From Hathewaya limosa (GTDB lineage Bacteria; Bacillota; Clostridia; Clostridiales; Clostridiaceae), in assembly GCF_030815255.1 (NCBI RefSeq), contig NZ_JAUSWN010000018.1:1-64000 (forward strand): a stretch of 64,000 bases of DNA. The letters are read 5' to 3'. Below the pieces are notes generated by a model. The model was not told the DNA's origin, searched no databases, and saw nothing but the letters and a program-made list of their open reading frames with translations. A program made the translations under genes and the position numbers. Positions 26,021 through 35,556 of the stretch are shown piece after piece. How positions within the stretch are numbered: the stretch's first letter is position 1; every line of letters begins with the position of its first letter.

Positions 26021-27088
26021 CTATTCCTTAAACATATAAATTCTATTAAAATTTATATATACTTCTTGTTTATCTTCAAAATTACAATATCCTGTCATTA
26101 CTGCTTTAAGTTCTCTACCTTCAATGTTTATATTAATATATGTATCTTTTCCTAAAAGAACTAATTTTTTGACAATTCCCCTTATAGCTTTAATATTAAC
26201 GTTATATTCATTAATACTATCTTTCCTAGAGCATCCTATTACCGTACAATTTTTATTTACTATTTTATTACTTATACTAACATCTTCTGGTCTTATTCCA
26301 ATTGCTATATAATCTTTAAAATTTCTTATATCACTAAGGTCCAAATATTTGATTTCATTCTTTGATATAATATTTATTTTAGGTCTACCTATAAAGCTTG
26401 CTGCATATATTGAATTGGGATATTCATATAACTCTCTAGCCGTTGAATACTGTACTACTTGTCCCTTGTCCATCAAAATTATTCTATCTGATATAGAAAG
26501 AGCCTCTTCTTGATCATGAGTAACAAATAAGGTAGTTATTTTGAACTCCTTCTGTATGTGCTTGAGTTCCTCCCTCATTTCAACCCTAAGTGCTGTGTCT
26601 AAATTAGAAAAAGGTTCATCCATCAAAAGTAAACTTGGATTTTTTATAATAGCCCTACCTATTGATACTCTTTGTTGCTGTCCACCTGAAAGTTCTCTAG
26701 GCTTTCTATTAAGTAAATTGTCTATTTTAAGTATTTTACTTATTTTATTTACTCTTTCCTCAGATTCTTTTTTGCTAATCTTATTCATTTTTAGTGGAAA
26801 TCTCAAATTTTCTTTAACTGTTAGATGAGGATATAAAGAATAATCCTGGAAAACTAGTCCAATATTTCTTTTTTCAATACTTACATCATTTATTTTTTTA
26901 TCATCAAAGAAAATTTCTCCACCACTAGGTTCTGTAATTCCTGTAAGCATATATAATAAGGTACTTTTACCACATCCACTTGGTCCTAATATAGATATAA
27001 ATTCTCCATCATTTATATTTATATTTAGGCTATCTACAGCCTTAACCTTATCATATTGTTTTGTAAGCTTTTTTATATTAACTTTCAT
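26021..27088 (-). CDS. ABC transporter ATP-binding protein (UgpC/MsmK/MalK-like)
   Basis: The 355-residue ATPase shows Walker A (GPSGCGKST), Q loop (VFQDYSLYPH), signature LSGGQQQR, Walker B (LLLMDEPFSNLD) and a C-terminal regulatory domain with the GIRPEDV motif of the MalK group. The ATG at 27088 is taken, preceded by AGGGTGAT; a TTG at 27118 is in frame but has no good ribosome site. It is the first gene of the importer operon and can serve its two permeases. Confidence 0.87.
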   Translation of the reverse strand: MKVNIKKLTKQYDKVKAVDSLNININDGEFISILGPSGCGKSTLLYMLTGITEPSGGEIFFDDKKINDVSIEKRNIGLVFQDYSLYPHLTVKENLRFPLKMNKISKKESEERVNKISKILKIDNLLNRKPRELSGGQQQRVSIGRAIIKNPSLLLMDEPFSNLDTALRVEMREELKHIQKEFKITTLFVTHDQEEALSISDRIILMDKGQVVQYSTARELYEYPNSIYAASFIGRPKINIISKNEIKYLDLSDIRNFKDYIAIGIRPEDVSISNKIVNKNCTVIGCSRKDSINEYNVNIKAIRGIVKKLVLLGKDTYININIEGRELKAVMTGYCNFEDKQEVYINFNRIYMFKE

Positions 27089-27260
27089 ATATATCACCCT
27101 AACATATACTTCTTTCAAATTATCATGTTATCACCTATTCGCTATATTTCCCAATATATATTAATTATTAATAAACTTTATCTATTGAATATTTCAATAC
27201 ATATTAACATAATAACAGCCCCTAAATTTTTTAATTAAAAATCTAGAGGCTTATAAAAGC

Positions 27261-27572
27261 TTATTTATTATTTCTTATTCCTAAAATAATATGTTCTATG
27301 GCCTTTTTAGGACTATATATAATTAATCTTGGTCCAGAAAATTTCATAACTTCCCTAATTTTAATCTTCATATCAGGTTTATAACAATGTATTTTACAAT
27401 TCTTACATGTACCCTTGTTTTCACCAAACTTACAATAATCCAACCTTTTAAATGCGTAATCTCTTAATTCTCTGCACTCATCACAAAGTTCTTCTTTTCT
27501 TCCATGGTGCTTACTACAATATATTTTTATCATTAAATTTATGGTTTGTTTTTCAGCTTCAATTTTAGACAT
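27261..27572 (-). CDS. YgbA-type (nitrous-oxide-stimulated promoter family) cysteine-rich protein
   Basis: The protein of about 103 residues holds paired cysteines in YCSKHHG, LCDECREL, DYCKFG, TCKNCKIHCYKP, the pattern of the YgbA_NO family. Enteric YgbA is linked to nitric oxide stress; function is otherwise unsettled. The cysteines suggest metal or Fe-S binding. The ATG at 27572 is preferred for its AGAGGA site; an upstream ATG at 27629 lacks one. It lies 86 bases after the LUD gene. Confidence 0.7.
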   Translation of the reverse strand: MSKIEAEKQTINLMIKIYCSKHHGRKEELCDECRELRDYAFKRLDYCKFGENKGTCKNCKIHCYKPDMKIKIREVMKFSGPRLIIYSPKKAIEHIILGIRNNK

Positions 27573-27658
27573 ATATTCCTCTTTTCCATATTTATAACAC
27601 AAAAAATTTTGAATTAATTTCTTAAACATATCTGCATATTACATTTAACTTGAAAGTT

Positions 27659-28294
27659 CTAATATCCTATTTCTTCATTTAAAAATATAACATGAATTCT
27701 ATTTTCATCGATTTGACCTTTTATTAACGTATACTCTTTGCATATTCTTTTAGGACTATTACACTCCACACAATATCCTAATTTTGAACATGGTGTATCT
27801 ATATTTAATCTTTTAGAATTAGTAGGTGCGGCTATATATCTATTTCTATTTACTGCTTCTTCCACATTTTTAACTATCTTATTTACACCGGCAACAATAA
27901 TAACCTTGTCTGGACCAAAAAGCATAGCTGAAACTCTATTTCCATTGCCATCTACATTATATAATTCTCCATTTTCTGTAATTGCATTACTACTACTAAA
28001 AAATGCATCTGCTGAAAAAGTGGCTCTATAAACCTTTTTTACTTCATCTCCACTGAGTCCAGTTCTATCTAAAAATTCATATCTTCCACTTTTTAAGTGT
28101 TCCATAACCCCTATTTCTTGAAGAGTCATAGATCCACCACAAGCAACTACTGATCCCTCTTCAACTAATTCCTCTATTTTAGCTATTAGTTCTTCTTTAT
28201 CTTTTACTAAATATCCATTCATATTATTTTTCTTTAGTGAATCAATAGTCCTTAAAATTTTTTGTTCATTCAGCCATTGAAGATTTTTATCCAT
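27659..28294 (-). CDS. LUD domain protein (LutC/YkgG-like lactate utilisation family)
   Basis: The 211-residue LUD-domain protein resembles the LutC/YkgG group of the lactate utilisation system. Features include VVACGGSMTLQEIGV, the central SADAFFSSSNAITENGELYN and a C-terminal CSKLGYCVEC and CKEY cysteine region. Alone, without LutA and LutB, its role in lactate oxidation is unproven. GGAGG precedes the ATG. Confidence 0.8.
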   Translation of the reverse strand: MDKNLQWLNEQKILRTIDSLKKNNMNGYLVKDKEELIAKIEELVEEGSVVACGGSMTLQEIGVMEHLKSGRYEFLDRTGLSGDEVKKVYRATFSADAFFSSSNAITENGELYNVDGNGNRVSAMLFGPDKVIIVAGVNKIVKNVEEAVNRNRYIAAPTNSKRLNIDTPCSKLGYCVECNSPKRICKEYTLIKGQIDENRIHVIFLNEEIGY

Positions 28295-28438
28295 TTATAT
28301 TCCTCCATAAATTTATTTATTATCTAATTTTTATTTTAATAAGATATGTATTACTAAAATTATAAAAAGCGTACCTCCTTAAATATTACTATATCATATT
28401 AACTATTATTTCCTTTGCTGAAAATTTCAAATATATAT

Positions 28439-28481
28439 AAAAGAAAGATAGCACCAAAATTTAGTGTTATCTTTCTTTTAT
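28439..28481 (-). terminator. Terminator after the M20 operon
   Basis: Arms AAAAGAAAGATA(G)CAC and GTGTTATCTTTCTTTT form a long stem (28439-28479). It lies about 80 bases past the stop at 28558 and is followed on the minus strand by an AT-rich tract. Confidence 0.6.
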
Positions 28482-28557
28482 TGATCTTTTAGGGGTTGAT
28501 CAATTTAGGTTTATATAAACTATTTATTTAAGGAACTATCATACTTAATAACGCTTG

Positions 28558-29874
28558 TTAAAATTTGTATATTTCTTCCTTTTTTATATTTCTCATATAA
28601 GTTAAATATTCTTCTTTCTTCATAGGTGGTTTACTAATATCTAAAATGTATTTAACTTTTTCACTATCATTATATAAAAGATCTATAGCCGTCATAGCCA
28701 TTGCCTTTGCAGATGATATATAGGCTAGATCTTCATCAACTATTTCATAATCTTTACTATGAAGACTTCCTTTTATTCCACCCATCATAGGATGTAGTGT
28801 AGGCATAATTTGTGATAAATCACCGAAGTCAAATGACCCTGTAAAATCACACTTTTCTACTATTTTGCCTATAAATCCAAGTTCCTCTAAATTATTTTTA
28901 AATATTTTATCTAATTCTTTATAATTTAATATAGGAAAATAGCCTGGTATATCTATTATTTCAACTGAAGCGCCCATAGCCATAGCACCTGCCTTTATAG
29001 CTCTATCTACCTTTTTATTGGCATTAATCATAGCCTCCACATTTCTTGCTCTAACATAGAACTCCATAACAACTTCAGCTGGTATTACATTTACTACATC
29101 CCCACCTTTAGTCATAATGTAATGAACTCTTATTTTATCCTCTTCCTTAAAGGTTTCCCTTTGAGCTTGTATATTATTAAGTGCAAGCATAGCCGCATTT
29201 AAAGCATTTATACCATTTTCAGGTGCTGATCCTGCATGTGAAGCCTTTCCAATAAACTTTATCTTCTTACCAATAAATCCATTGCTAACAGTTCCAATTT
29301 GACCTTTATTTTCACCTAAATCAAAGGAATGAAACATCATTGCCATATCAACATCATCAAAATATCCTCTTTTTATAAGTTCTTGTTTTCCTCCGAAAAA
29401 TTCTATTGTTCCATTTTCCCTTAACTTTTCTCTATATTCAATTTCTATGAATTCTTCTGACGGGGAAGCTATAAAATCTACATTGGCATCTAATTCTTTT
29501 AATGCACCTGATGATATTAATCCCATAGCACATCCAATTAGACCAGCAATTTGAATATTATGACCACATCCGTGCATTTTTCCACCATCTTTAGCATCCT
29601 TATGGTCATAACAACGAATACAATCTAATTCACCCATAATAGCAATTCTAGGTTTATTACTTTCTCCAATTCTAGCTCTACATCCTGTAACCGCTATATT
29701 TTCTTCTACATCGCAACCCAAGTTTTTTAATACTTCAGATACCTTTTTAGTAGTATTTATTTCTTGATACCCTAATTCTGGATTGGCATAAATTTCTCTA
29801 CCTATCTCTATTATTTTTTTCTTATTGTCATCTATAGCATTTATTACACGTTGTTTTAATTCTTTAATGTCCAT
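28558..29874 (-). CDS. M20 family amidohydrolase/peptidase (AbgB-like)
   Basis: The 438-residue zinc hydrolase has GELDCI, the HGCGHN motif (residues 101-106), a Glu pair in SPSEEF and the dimerisation domain GKASHAGSAPENGINAL. The M20D group includes aminobenzoyl-glutamate and N-acyl amino-acid hydrolases. The neighbours (a second M20 enzyme and a DUF5058 pair) suggest hydrolysis of an imported conjugate or dipeptide. GGGGAAG precedes the ATG. Confidence 0.85.
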   Translation of the reverse strand: MDIKELKQRVINAIDDNKKKIIEIGREIYANPELGYQEINTTKKVSEVLKNLGCDVEENIAVTGCRARIGESNKPRIAIMGELDCIRCYDHKDAKDGGKMHGCGHNIQIAGLIGCAMGLISSGALKELDANVDFIASPSEEFIEIEYREKLRENGTIEFFGGKQELIKRGYFDDVDMAMMFHSFDLGENKGQIGTVSNGFIGKKIKFIGKASHAGSAPENGINALNAAMLALNNIQAQRETFKEEDKIRVHYIMTKGGDVVNVIPAEVVMEFYVRARNVEAMINANKKVDRAIKAGAMAMGASVEIIDIPGYFPILNYKELDKIFKNNLEELGFIGKIVEKCDFTGSFDFGDLSQIMPTLHPMMGGIKGSLHSKDYEIVDEDLAYISSAKAMAMTAIDLLYNDSEKVKYILDISKPPMKKEEYLTYMRNIKKEEIYKF

Positions 29875-29907
29875 TTATAACACTTCCCCTTAAATTGAAT
29901 AATATAA

Positions 29908-31017
29908 TTATTCTTGTATCATCCTTTTTAAAACTTCAGCGGTTTTATATACATCATCTAAATTTAATGTTTCATCTACTGTATGAACTTTATCCATTCC
30001 ACAACTAATAATTGCACAGTCAAATCCTTTTCCTGCTAGTATATTAGCATCACTACCACCACCGATTATAACTGCATTAGGCTCAATTCCCTCTTTCTTA
30101 TAAGAATCAATACAATGTCTAAATATAAATGATTCCTTATTTAGACTCAATGTCGGGTAATCTCTGTTAACTTCTATTTCTACTCTTCCACTAAATTCCT
30201 TGGCTGAATTGTGACATGCTTCTTTTATAGAGTTAACCAATGCATCTAATTTTTCTAAACTATGAGATCTAACCTCTAGTGTAACTATAACTTCATCTGT
30301 TACTACATTAGTAGGTCCTCCCCCCTCTATACGCCCTATGTTAGCTGTTGTAATTTCATCTATTCTTCCTAATGTCATATTGTTAATTGCTTTTGATGCT
30401 ATATACACTGCATTAATACCTTTTTCTGGTTCTATTCCAGCATGAGCCTTTTTTCCTATAAATTTAATCTTTAAATCATCTTTTGCTGGGGCTGCATAAG
30501 CAATTATTCCTGCTGGTCCTGCCGCATCTACAATAACAACATTTTTAGTTTCCAATTTACTTACATCAAAACGCTTGGCACCTAACATTCCAATTTCTTC
30601 ACATACAGTAAATAATACATATATATCTCTATGAGGAATTTTATTTTCCTTTATACACTCAATAGCTTCTAAGATTGCCGCTATTCCACCTTTATCATCA
30701 CCGGCTAAAATGGTATCCCCCGCACTTTTCATTATATTTTTTTCTATAACTGGTTCAATATTTTTTCCCGGCACAACAGTATCTAAATGTGCTGCAAAAC
30801 AAATAGCTTCTCCCTTAACTTTACCTTTGATATGGACTAGAATATTGCTTCCATTTCCACCAAATTGTTTCCCACAGTTATCCTTATATATTTCTACTCC
30901 TCTTTTTTTAAAATAATCCTCAACCCATTGAACCATTGTTTTTTCATTTAAAGATTCACTATCAATTTTTATAATTTCTAATAAATTTCTTAAAAGTCTC
31001 TCTTTATTTACATTCAT
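29908..31017 (-). CDS. M20 family peptidase, PepT-like
   Basis: The 369-residue enzyme has AAHLDTVVPG, AGDDKGGIAAILEA, TVCEEIGMLGAKR and GGGSDAN, the PepT/PepD-like set of zinc and catalytic residues. It should be a cytosolic di- or tripeptidase. It overlaps the membrane-protein gene upstream by 14 bases, so they are one operon. Confidence 0.85.
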   Translation of the reverse strand: MNVNKERLLRNLLEIIKIDSESLNEKTMVQWVEDYFKKRGVEIYKDNCGKQFGGNGSNILVHIKGKVKGEAICFAAHLDTVVPGKNIEPVIEKNIMKSAGDTILAGDDKGGIAAILEAIECIKENKIPHRDIYVLFTVCEEIGMLGAKRFDVSKLETKNVVIVDAAGPAGIIAYAAPAKDDLKIKFIGKKAHAGIEPEKGINAVYIASKAINNMTLGRIDEITTANIGRIEGGGPTNVVTDEVIVTLEVRSHSLEKLDALVNSIKEACHNSAKEFSGRVEIEVNRDYPTLSLNKESFIFRHCIDSYKKEGIEPNAVIIGGGSDANILAGKGFDCAIISCGMDKVHTVDETLNLDDVYKTAEVLKRMIQE

Positions 31018-31717
31018 TTGCTACTTCCCCCATATTTAATTCCTTAGCATATATTTTTTTACCTGCAAATATTGTACCGAATACTGAAACTATGATAACA
31101 GCATAAGCCGGAGTTCCTGGTAAAAATCCTAAATATCCACACTTTAACAATGCTGTCATTATTGCGGAAATCACTATTGCTACAACTCCTAATTTAGGTC
31201 TCTGAATAGCAAATTGGCCAAAAACCGCCCCAAATAAAGCTGGTAAAATTAAGTTAAGTGCATTTATAACTGCTTTTGGTAACATCGAAAGAACACTAGA
31301 TCCAAGAAAAACTGCAATACTTAAAAATAATACGTTTATAACTATTGAAACCGCAATACCTATTGTAGATATTATTGATCCTTCCTTGGTACCTTCTTTA
31401 ACATCAGCTGCTTCTTGAGCAACTACTGCACAAGGAATTCTCATATTAACTAAATTTCCAGACAAAAACGCCATATATGTTCCAGGTATTCCTAGTATAG
31501 GGAAATAAGATATTGGTTCAACTATGTAAAAAGCTCCACTAACACTTATTTGTGCTAATGCTCCTGTAATTATTGCTGACATAGGAGGCTTATATCCAAA
31601 AACAAAAGTTAAAACTAATGCTGGTAATATAGCTGATATAAGTCCTAAAATTAATGTAATTCTTCCCCATTTTATTATGTCAGGTATAAAAATATCATCA
31701 TAATATTTAGTATTCAT
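31004..31717 (-). CDS. Multi-pass membrane protein paired with DUF5058 protein
   Basis: This 237-residue hydrophobic protein has about six or seven helices, an alanine- and glycine-rich middle and GYLGFLPGTPAYAVII near the end. It has no nucleotide-binding motif. It starts 24 bases after the DUF5058 gene and overlaps the peptidase gene, so the two membrane proteins probably form one importer that feeds the M20 enzymes. AAGGAGATG precedes the ATG. Family name uncertain. Confidence 0.6.
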   Translation of the reverse strand: MNTKYYDDIFIPDIIKWGRITLILGLISAILPALVLTFVFGYKPPMSAIITGALAQISVSGAFYIVEPISYFPILGIPGTYMAFLSGNLVNMRIPCAVVAQEAADVKEGTKEGSIISTIGIAVSIVINVLFLSIAVFLGSSVLSMLPKAVINALNLILPALFGAVFGQFAIQRPKLGVVAIVISAIMTALLKCGYLGFLPGTPAYAVIIVSVFGTIFAGKKIYAKELNMGEVANECK

Positions 31718-31741
31718 TGTGACACATCTCCTTAATTTTTT

Positions 31742-32437
31742 CTAGAAAACTACCCCTATAAACATTCCACCAAACATGGCTATTGATAAACTCCATTGTT
31801 TAAGCCAGTTTATATTTTTCTTTTTAGCTAAATAAGTTAAACTCATCATAATGGCCATTCCAGCTATGCAAGCTACTGAACCATTATCAAACTTTAATAT
31901 CTTGTCACAATTAAAATAGGCAAAGGCTCCTAACATAGCACCGGCTGAAATAATTGGTACTAATGCCTTTCTACCATTAGATAAAACATGATTTAATTTA
32001 TCCATTTTATGCGTAAATAATAATGTGAATATGATCCATCCTAAAGATCCCAATGTCATTGCCCATACTGCATTAGTAAATACGACATTATTCATAGCTG
32101 CACTACCTAATTTAACTCCCATTGCTTCTGCACCAAATCCTGCTGCCATAAGTTCATATGTTACCGAGCCAATAAGAGACAATCTCATCCATGAAAGTGG
32201 TCCACCCATTGTAACTATTAAAGATACCATACCTGCAAGTATTACCATTGAAGGCCCTATTGATGATATTGCACTACTTTTAATGGCAGATTTTATTTGC
32301 TCATCAGTTATACCAATTTCTTTACCCGTTTTATAAGATTTTGTAAAAAACACAATGGCTTGAAATATAACCACTGCAACCGCTATTCCTGCAAGTATCC
32401 ATAATATTGGGCTATTTGCTAATTTCAAATACTCCAT
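31742..32437 (-). CDS. DUF5058 family membrane protein
   Basis: The 231-residue protein has about six helices and the start MEYLKLANSPILWILAG typical of DUF5058 proteins. No function has been proved for this family that I can cite; in clostridia it sits with M20 peptidases, which points to transport of peptides or amino-acid conjugates. The ribosome site GGAGGGG is strong. It is the first gene of the operon behind the regulator at 32592. Confidence 0.7.
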   Translation of the reverse strand: MEYLKLANSPILWILAGIAVAVVIFQAIVFFTKSYKTGKEIGITDEQIKSAIKSSAISSIGPSMVILAGMVSLIVTMGGPLSWMRLSLIGSVTYELMAAGFGAEAMGVKLGSAAMNNVVFTNAVWAMTLGSLGWIIFTLLFTHKMDKLNHVLSNGRKALVPIISAGAMLGAFAYFNCDKILKFDNGSVACIAGMAIMMSLTYLAKKKNINWLKQWSLSIAMFGGMFIGVVF

Positions 32438-32591
32438 ATAATCCCCTCCATGTTTAATAAAAGTTATTTCCTTAATATGTCCTTAATTATAAATTAACAC
32501 TTTATAATCTTTTTTTCAAGACTTTTTGTCGTTTTTTTTTAAATTTTGATAATTTTCGATTAATTTTGAACATGAAAGCTTAATATTTAAT

Positions 32592-33881
32592 TTAAATATT
32601 AAGCTTAAATACATTCATTGGTCTTCCCACTGTGTTTGTTTGTGTAGATGTAACTAATTGTCCATATCCTGTATCAACTAGTTTTTTTAGTATTCTTCGG
32701 GCACTTCTATCTGTTATACCTAAAAGTTCACCTAACATTTTAGAATCTACATATTCAACATTGTTGTTTTTTAACAAACATGAAATTTTAGATACATAAC
32801 TAGTACTTATTCCTGTTTTCTTTGATATATTATTTATTTCTTTATCCATAACTAAAGCTTTGTAAGATATATCCTCTTTTTTGCCTAAAGGCCCTCTTAT
32901 ATTTTTTTCATCATCTACAATAAAATAAACATTTTCTCCTATATTATCCGCCTTTGTTAATGCAATCCTTGAATTAAAATCGGCATCATAGGCAGAATTG
33001 CCAAATCCAACACCACTATATACCCTAATTTTTTCTTTTCTAAAATCATTCAAAATATTAATAAATACTTTTTGTGCACTTTCGTTTTCCATAGCTCCTC
33101 TTGTACTTATAATTCTAAAATTATCTACATTCATTGGAGAAATTATACCTTGAATTGTTGCAATGTATTCTATTAATTTACTTTGTACTATGGAGCTTTT
33201 CTTTAAAAACTCATACTGATATTTGTCATTAGTAATTTCTTTTGAATCAATCTTTACAATTTGAGTGGCTATTTGTGATTTCTTTATAGTTCTATTATTT
33301 ATCTTATAAATTATCCTTTCTATAGATTCCTTTATCAGATTATTAGTTAAACATAGTCTTACTACTGGAATACCTTCCTTTTTTAATTCATTGTATATCC
33401 ATCCGTAACTAGTTATTACTAAATCTATTTTTCCATTGTCCCATAAATATTTATGTTCTTTTAAATATATTCTTTCCTTTTTATCCATTTCAAATGGATA
33501 AACATAGATTTTATCAAAACTCATTCCGAAATCTTTACAAATATCCTTAACTAAATTTTCGTTTACCACATCTATACTTATCTTTTTAGGCCTTAATCCT
33601 TCTTCATTCATAGTCCAAAAAGATTTCATAATACTAGTTCCATCTCTAAAAATATATACATAAGGTATATTGGGTTTTTCTAGATTAGCTACAATTTTAA
33701 CAAATCCTAATCCAGTGAAAATTATTCCGTCCACCTTTGTTCCATAATCCGCTACTATTTCTTTACTTTCATCTGTATTATTAATGACAACAGGTACAAA
33801 TTCTATATCTTTATAGACTTCATTAGCAACTTCATAAATAGCATTAACCGAATCCTTCCATCCTATTATCGCTACCCTCAT
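32592..33881 (-). CDS. Composite regulator: sensor-like domain, degenerate GGDEF-like domain, winged HTH
   Basis: The 429-residue protein has an N-terminal sensing region (about 1-200) that resembles PrpR-N-type effector domains, a middle segment (about 255-330) with the strand-turn pattern RVYSGVGFGNSAYDADFNSRIAL of GGDEF-like folds but without the GGDEF signature, and a C-terminal helix-turn-helix (about 350-429, LGELLGITDRSARRILKKL). It is on the same strand and upstream of the DUF5058/M20 operon, so it probably controls it. AGAGGGG precedes the ATG. Domain calls are by eye. Confidence 0.6.
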   Translation of the reverse strand: MRVAIIGWKDSVNAIYEVANEVYKDIEFVPVVINNTDESKEIVADYGTKVDGIIFTGLGFVKIVANLEKPNIPYVYIFRDGTSIMKSFWTMNEEGLRPKKISIDVVNENLVKDICKDFGMSFDKIYVYPFEMDKKERIYLKEHKYLWDNGKIDLVITSYGWIYNELKKEGIPVVRLCLTNNLIKESIERIIYKINNRTIKKSQIATQIVKIDSKEITNDKYQYEFLKKSSIVQSKLIEYIATIQGIISPMNVDNFRIISTRGAMENESAQKVFINILNDFRKEKIRVYSGVGFGNSAYDADFNSRIALTKADNIGENVYFIVDDEKNIRGPLGKKEDISYKALVMDKEINNISKKTGISTSYVSKISCLLKNNNVEYVDSKMLGELLGITDRSARRILKKLVDTGYGQLVTSTQTNTVGRPMNVFKLNI

Positions 33882-34155
33882 TTTATCCCCTCTTTTCTCT
33901 AGATTATCATTATGATCCTATTATATAAATACTTTTATAATATCATAAACTTTTTGTATAAATAAACATAGAAAACTATAAATAATCTTTTAAATTACAA
34001 CTTGTATTAATTTTAAACTATAATAATAAAAACATATAACTTTTTAATTTATTATCTGCTTTTATTATTCATCATTTAGTGTATAATTATATGAACCATA
34101 TAATAATTTTTACATATAAAATTCTCAATATTTTTTGTTAGTAGGTGATTTTTAC

Positions 34156-35082
34156 TTGAATAAAAAACAAAATTTTTTAACTAAACCTTATACAATTATA
34201 TCATTTGCCTTAATAGCCTGTTTTCTTTGGGGTAGTGCTTTTCCTTCCATAAAAATTGGATATATATTATTTGAAATTGAAAAAAACGATACCTATAGTA
34301 AACTACTTTTTGCTGGATATCGTTTCTTTATATCATCTATAATGATTTTTTTATTTTGCAAATTAAAAGGAATCTCCTTAAAACTTACTAAGGATAAATT
34401 ATTACAGGTAAGCATTCTAGGAATGCTTCAAACTTTTATTCAATATATGTTATTTTATATAGGTCTTTCAAATGTAACAGGTGTAAAGGGCTCTATAATT
34501 TCATCCTCCAGTACATTCTTTACTGTAATCTTAGCTCACTTTTTCTATAAAGAAGATAAAATAAATTCACAAAAATTTCTTGGAGTAATTCTTGGATTTA
34601 CCGGTGTAATTATTGTTAACATGCAGAAGGGAAATTTAACAGGTGGTTTTACTTTTACTGGTGAAGGTTTTCTTGTTCTTTCAAGTATATTTGGAGCCTT
34701 TGCCGGTATCTATACAAAAAAACTAACTAAAACTATTAATCCCTTTGTTGTATCAGGATATCAGCTATTTACTGGTTCTATAGGTTTAATACTAATCTCT
34801 CTCATAGGTGGTGCTAAGACTTTAAACTTTACCACTGGAGGGAGTATACTTTTAATATATATGGGCTTTATATCTGCTATGGCATTTTCCTTATGGTCTT
34901 TATTGTTAAAGTATAATGGTGTAGGGAAAATATCCATATACAAATTCTCGATTCCTTTATTTGGAGTACTTTTATCATATACATTTTTAAAAGAAAGTTT
35001 TCAAGGGGTTAGAGTATTAATCGCTATTATCTTAGTATCTATTGGTATTATTTTAATAAATAAAGAAAAAAAACATATTTAA
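34156..35082 (+). CDS. DMT superfamily (EamA) transporter
   Basis: The 308-residue protein has ten likely helices and two EamA repeats (FLWGSAFPSIKIGY; SSIFGAFAGIYTKKL). It probably exports a metabolite; substrate unknown. The start is TTG at 34156, with TAGGTG eight bases before it; an upstream in-frame TTG at 34135 lacks a site. It stands alone between the regulator and arcA. Confidence 0.8.
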   Translation: MNKKQNFLTKPYTIISFALIACFLWGSAFPSIKIGYILFEIEKNDTYSKLLFAGYRFFISSIMIFLFCKLKGISLKLTKDKLLQVSILGMLQTFIQYMLFYIGLSNVTGVKGSIISSSSTFFTVILAHFFYKEDKINSQKFLGVILGFTGVIIVNMQKGNLTGGFTFTGEGFLVLSSIFGAFAGIYTKKLTKTINPFVVSGYQLFTGSIGLILISLIGGAKTLNFTTGGSILLIYMGFISAMAFSLWSLLLKYNGVGKISIYKFSIPLFGVLLSYTFLKESFQGVRVLIAIILVSIGIILINKEKKHI

Positions 35083-35108
35083 GTGTTTTTTTCTTTATTT
35101 TTTTACTT
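35058..35108 (+). terminator. Terminator of the DMT transporter gene
   Basis: Arms AAATAAAGAAAAAAAAC and GTTTTTTTCTTTATTT are followed by a T-rich tract. The stem includes the stop codon. Confidence 0.6.
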
Positions 35109-35556
35109 TATTTTTAAGATATATTTTACAAATTTATATTATTTTTCTATAAATTTTATTCTATTTGTATATATTTTAACGTTATTTGTGAACAAATTAT
35201 TAACATTTTGTTTCTAAAATATTGCATAATATATCATTATGTTGAATTAATATGCTTTTTTATTTAATCAATAATTTAACTTTTATAGTACATTTATGCC
35301 AATACACTGCTTTCATACAATCTTATAATTATTCATTTATTTAATGAAGATTTGTGAAGTTCGCCTTATTTTTTAAATAATTTGAAAATTTTGCTTTTTG
35401 AAATAGATTCTCTATAGTTCGCATGATATAATTTAATTGTTAAATAAAATAAATTAAAGTTATAGGTTATTAATTAATTTTAACTTATTAATAATTTAAC
35501 AATTAGACTTGGATTTTTATTCAAGACTATATCATGGGTAAAAGGAGTGATTTTTA
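35083..35556. other. Upstream region of arcA
   Basis: The 470-base region includes an extended -10 promoter (TGATATAAT at 35424-35432) and an 11-base inverted repeat AATTGTTAAAT (35435-35445) and ATTTAACAATT (35494-35504). A loose match to an arginine-repressor type palindrome (ATTCATTTATTTAATGAA, near 35333) is visible but weak. No ORF is convincing here. Confidence 0.4.
35424..35432 (+). promoter_or_regulatory. Extended -10 element for arcA
   Basis: The sequence TGATATAAT fits the extended -10 form TGnTATAAT. No good -35 box sits at the standard distance, which often marks activator-dependent or extended promoters. Confidence 0.45.

Noticed and set aside
35325..35350. Arginine-repressor operator before arcA
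   Set aside because: The match to the palindromic arginine box is partial and could arise by chance in AT-rich DNA.
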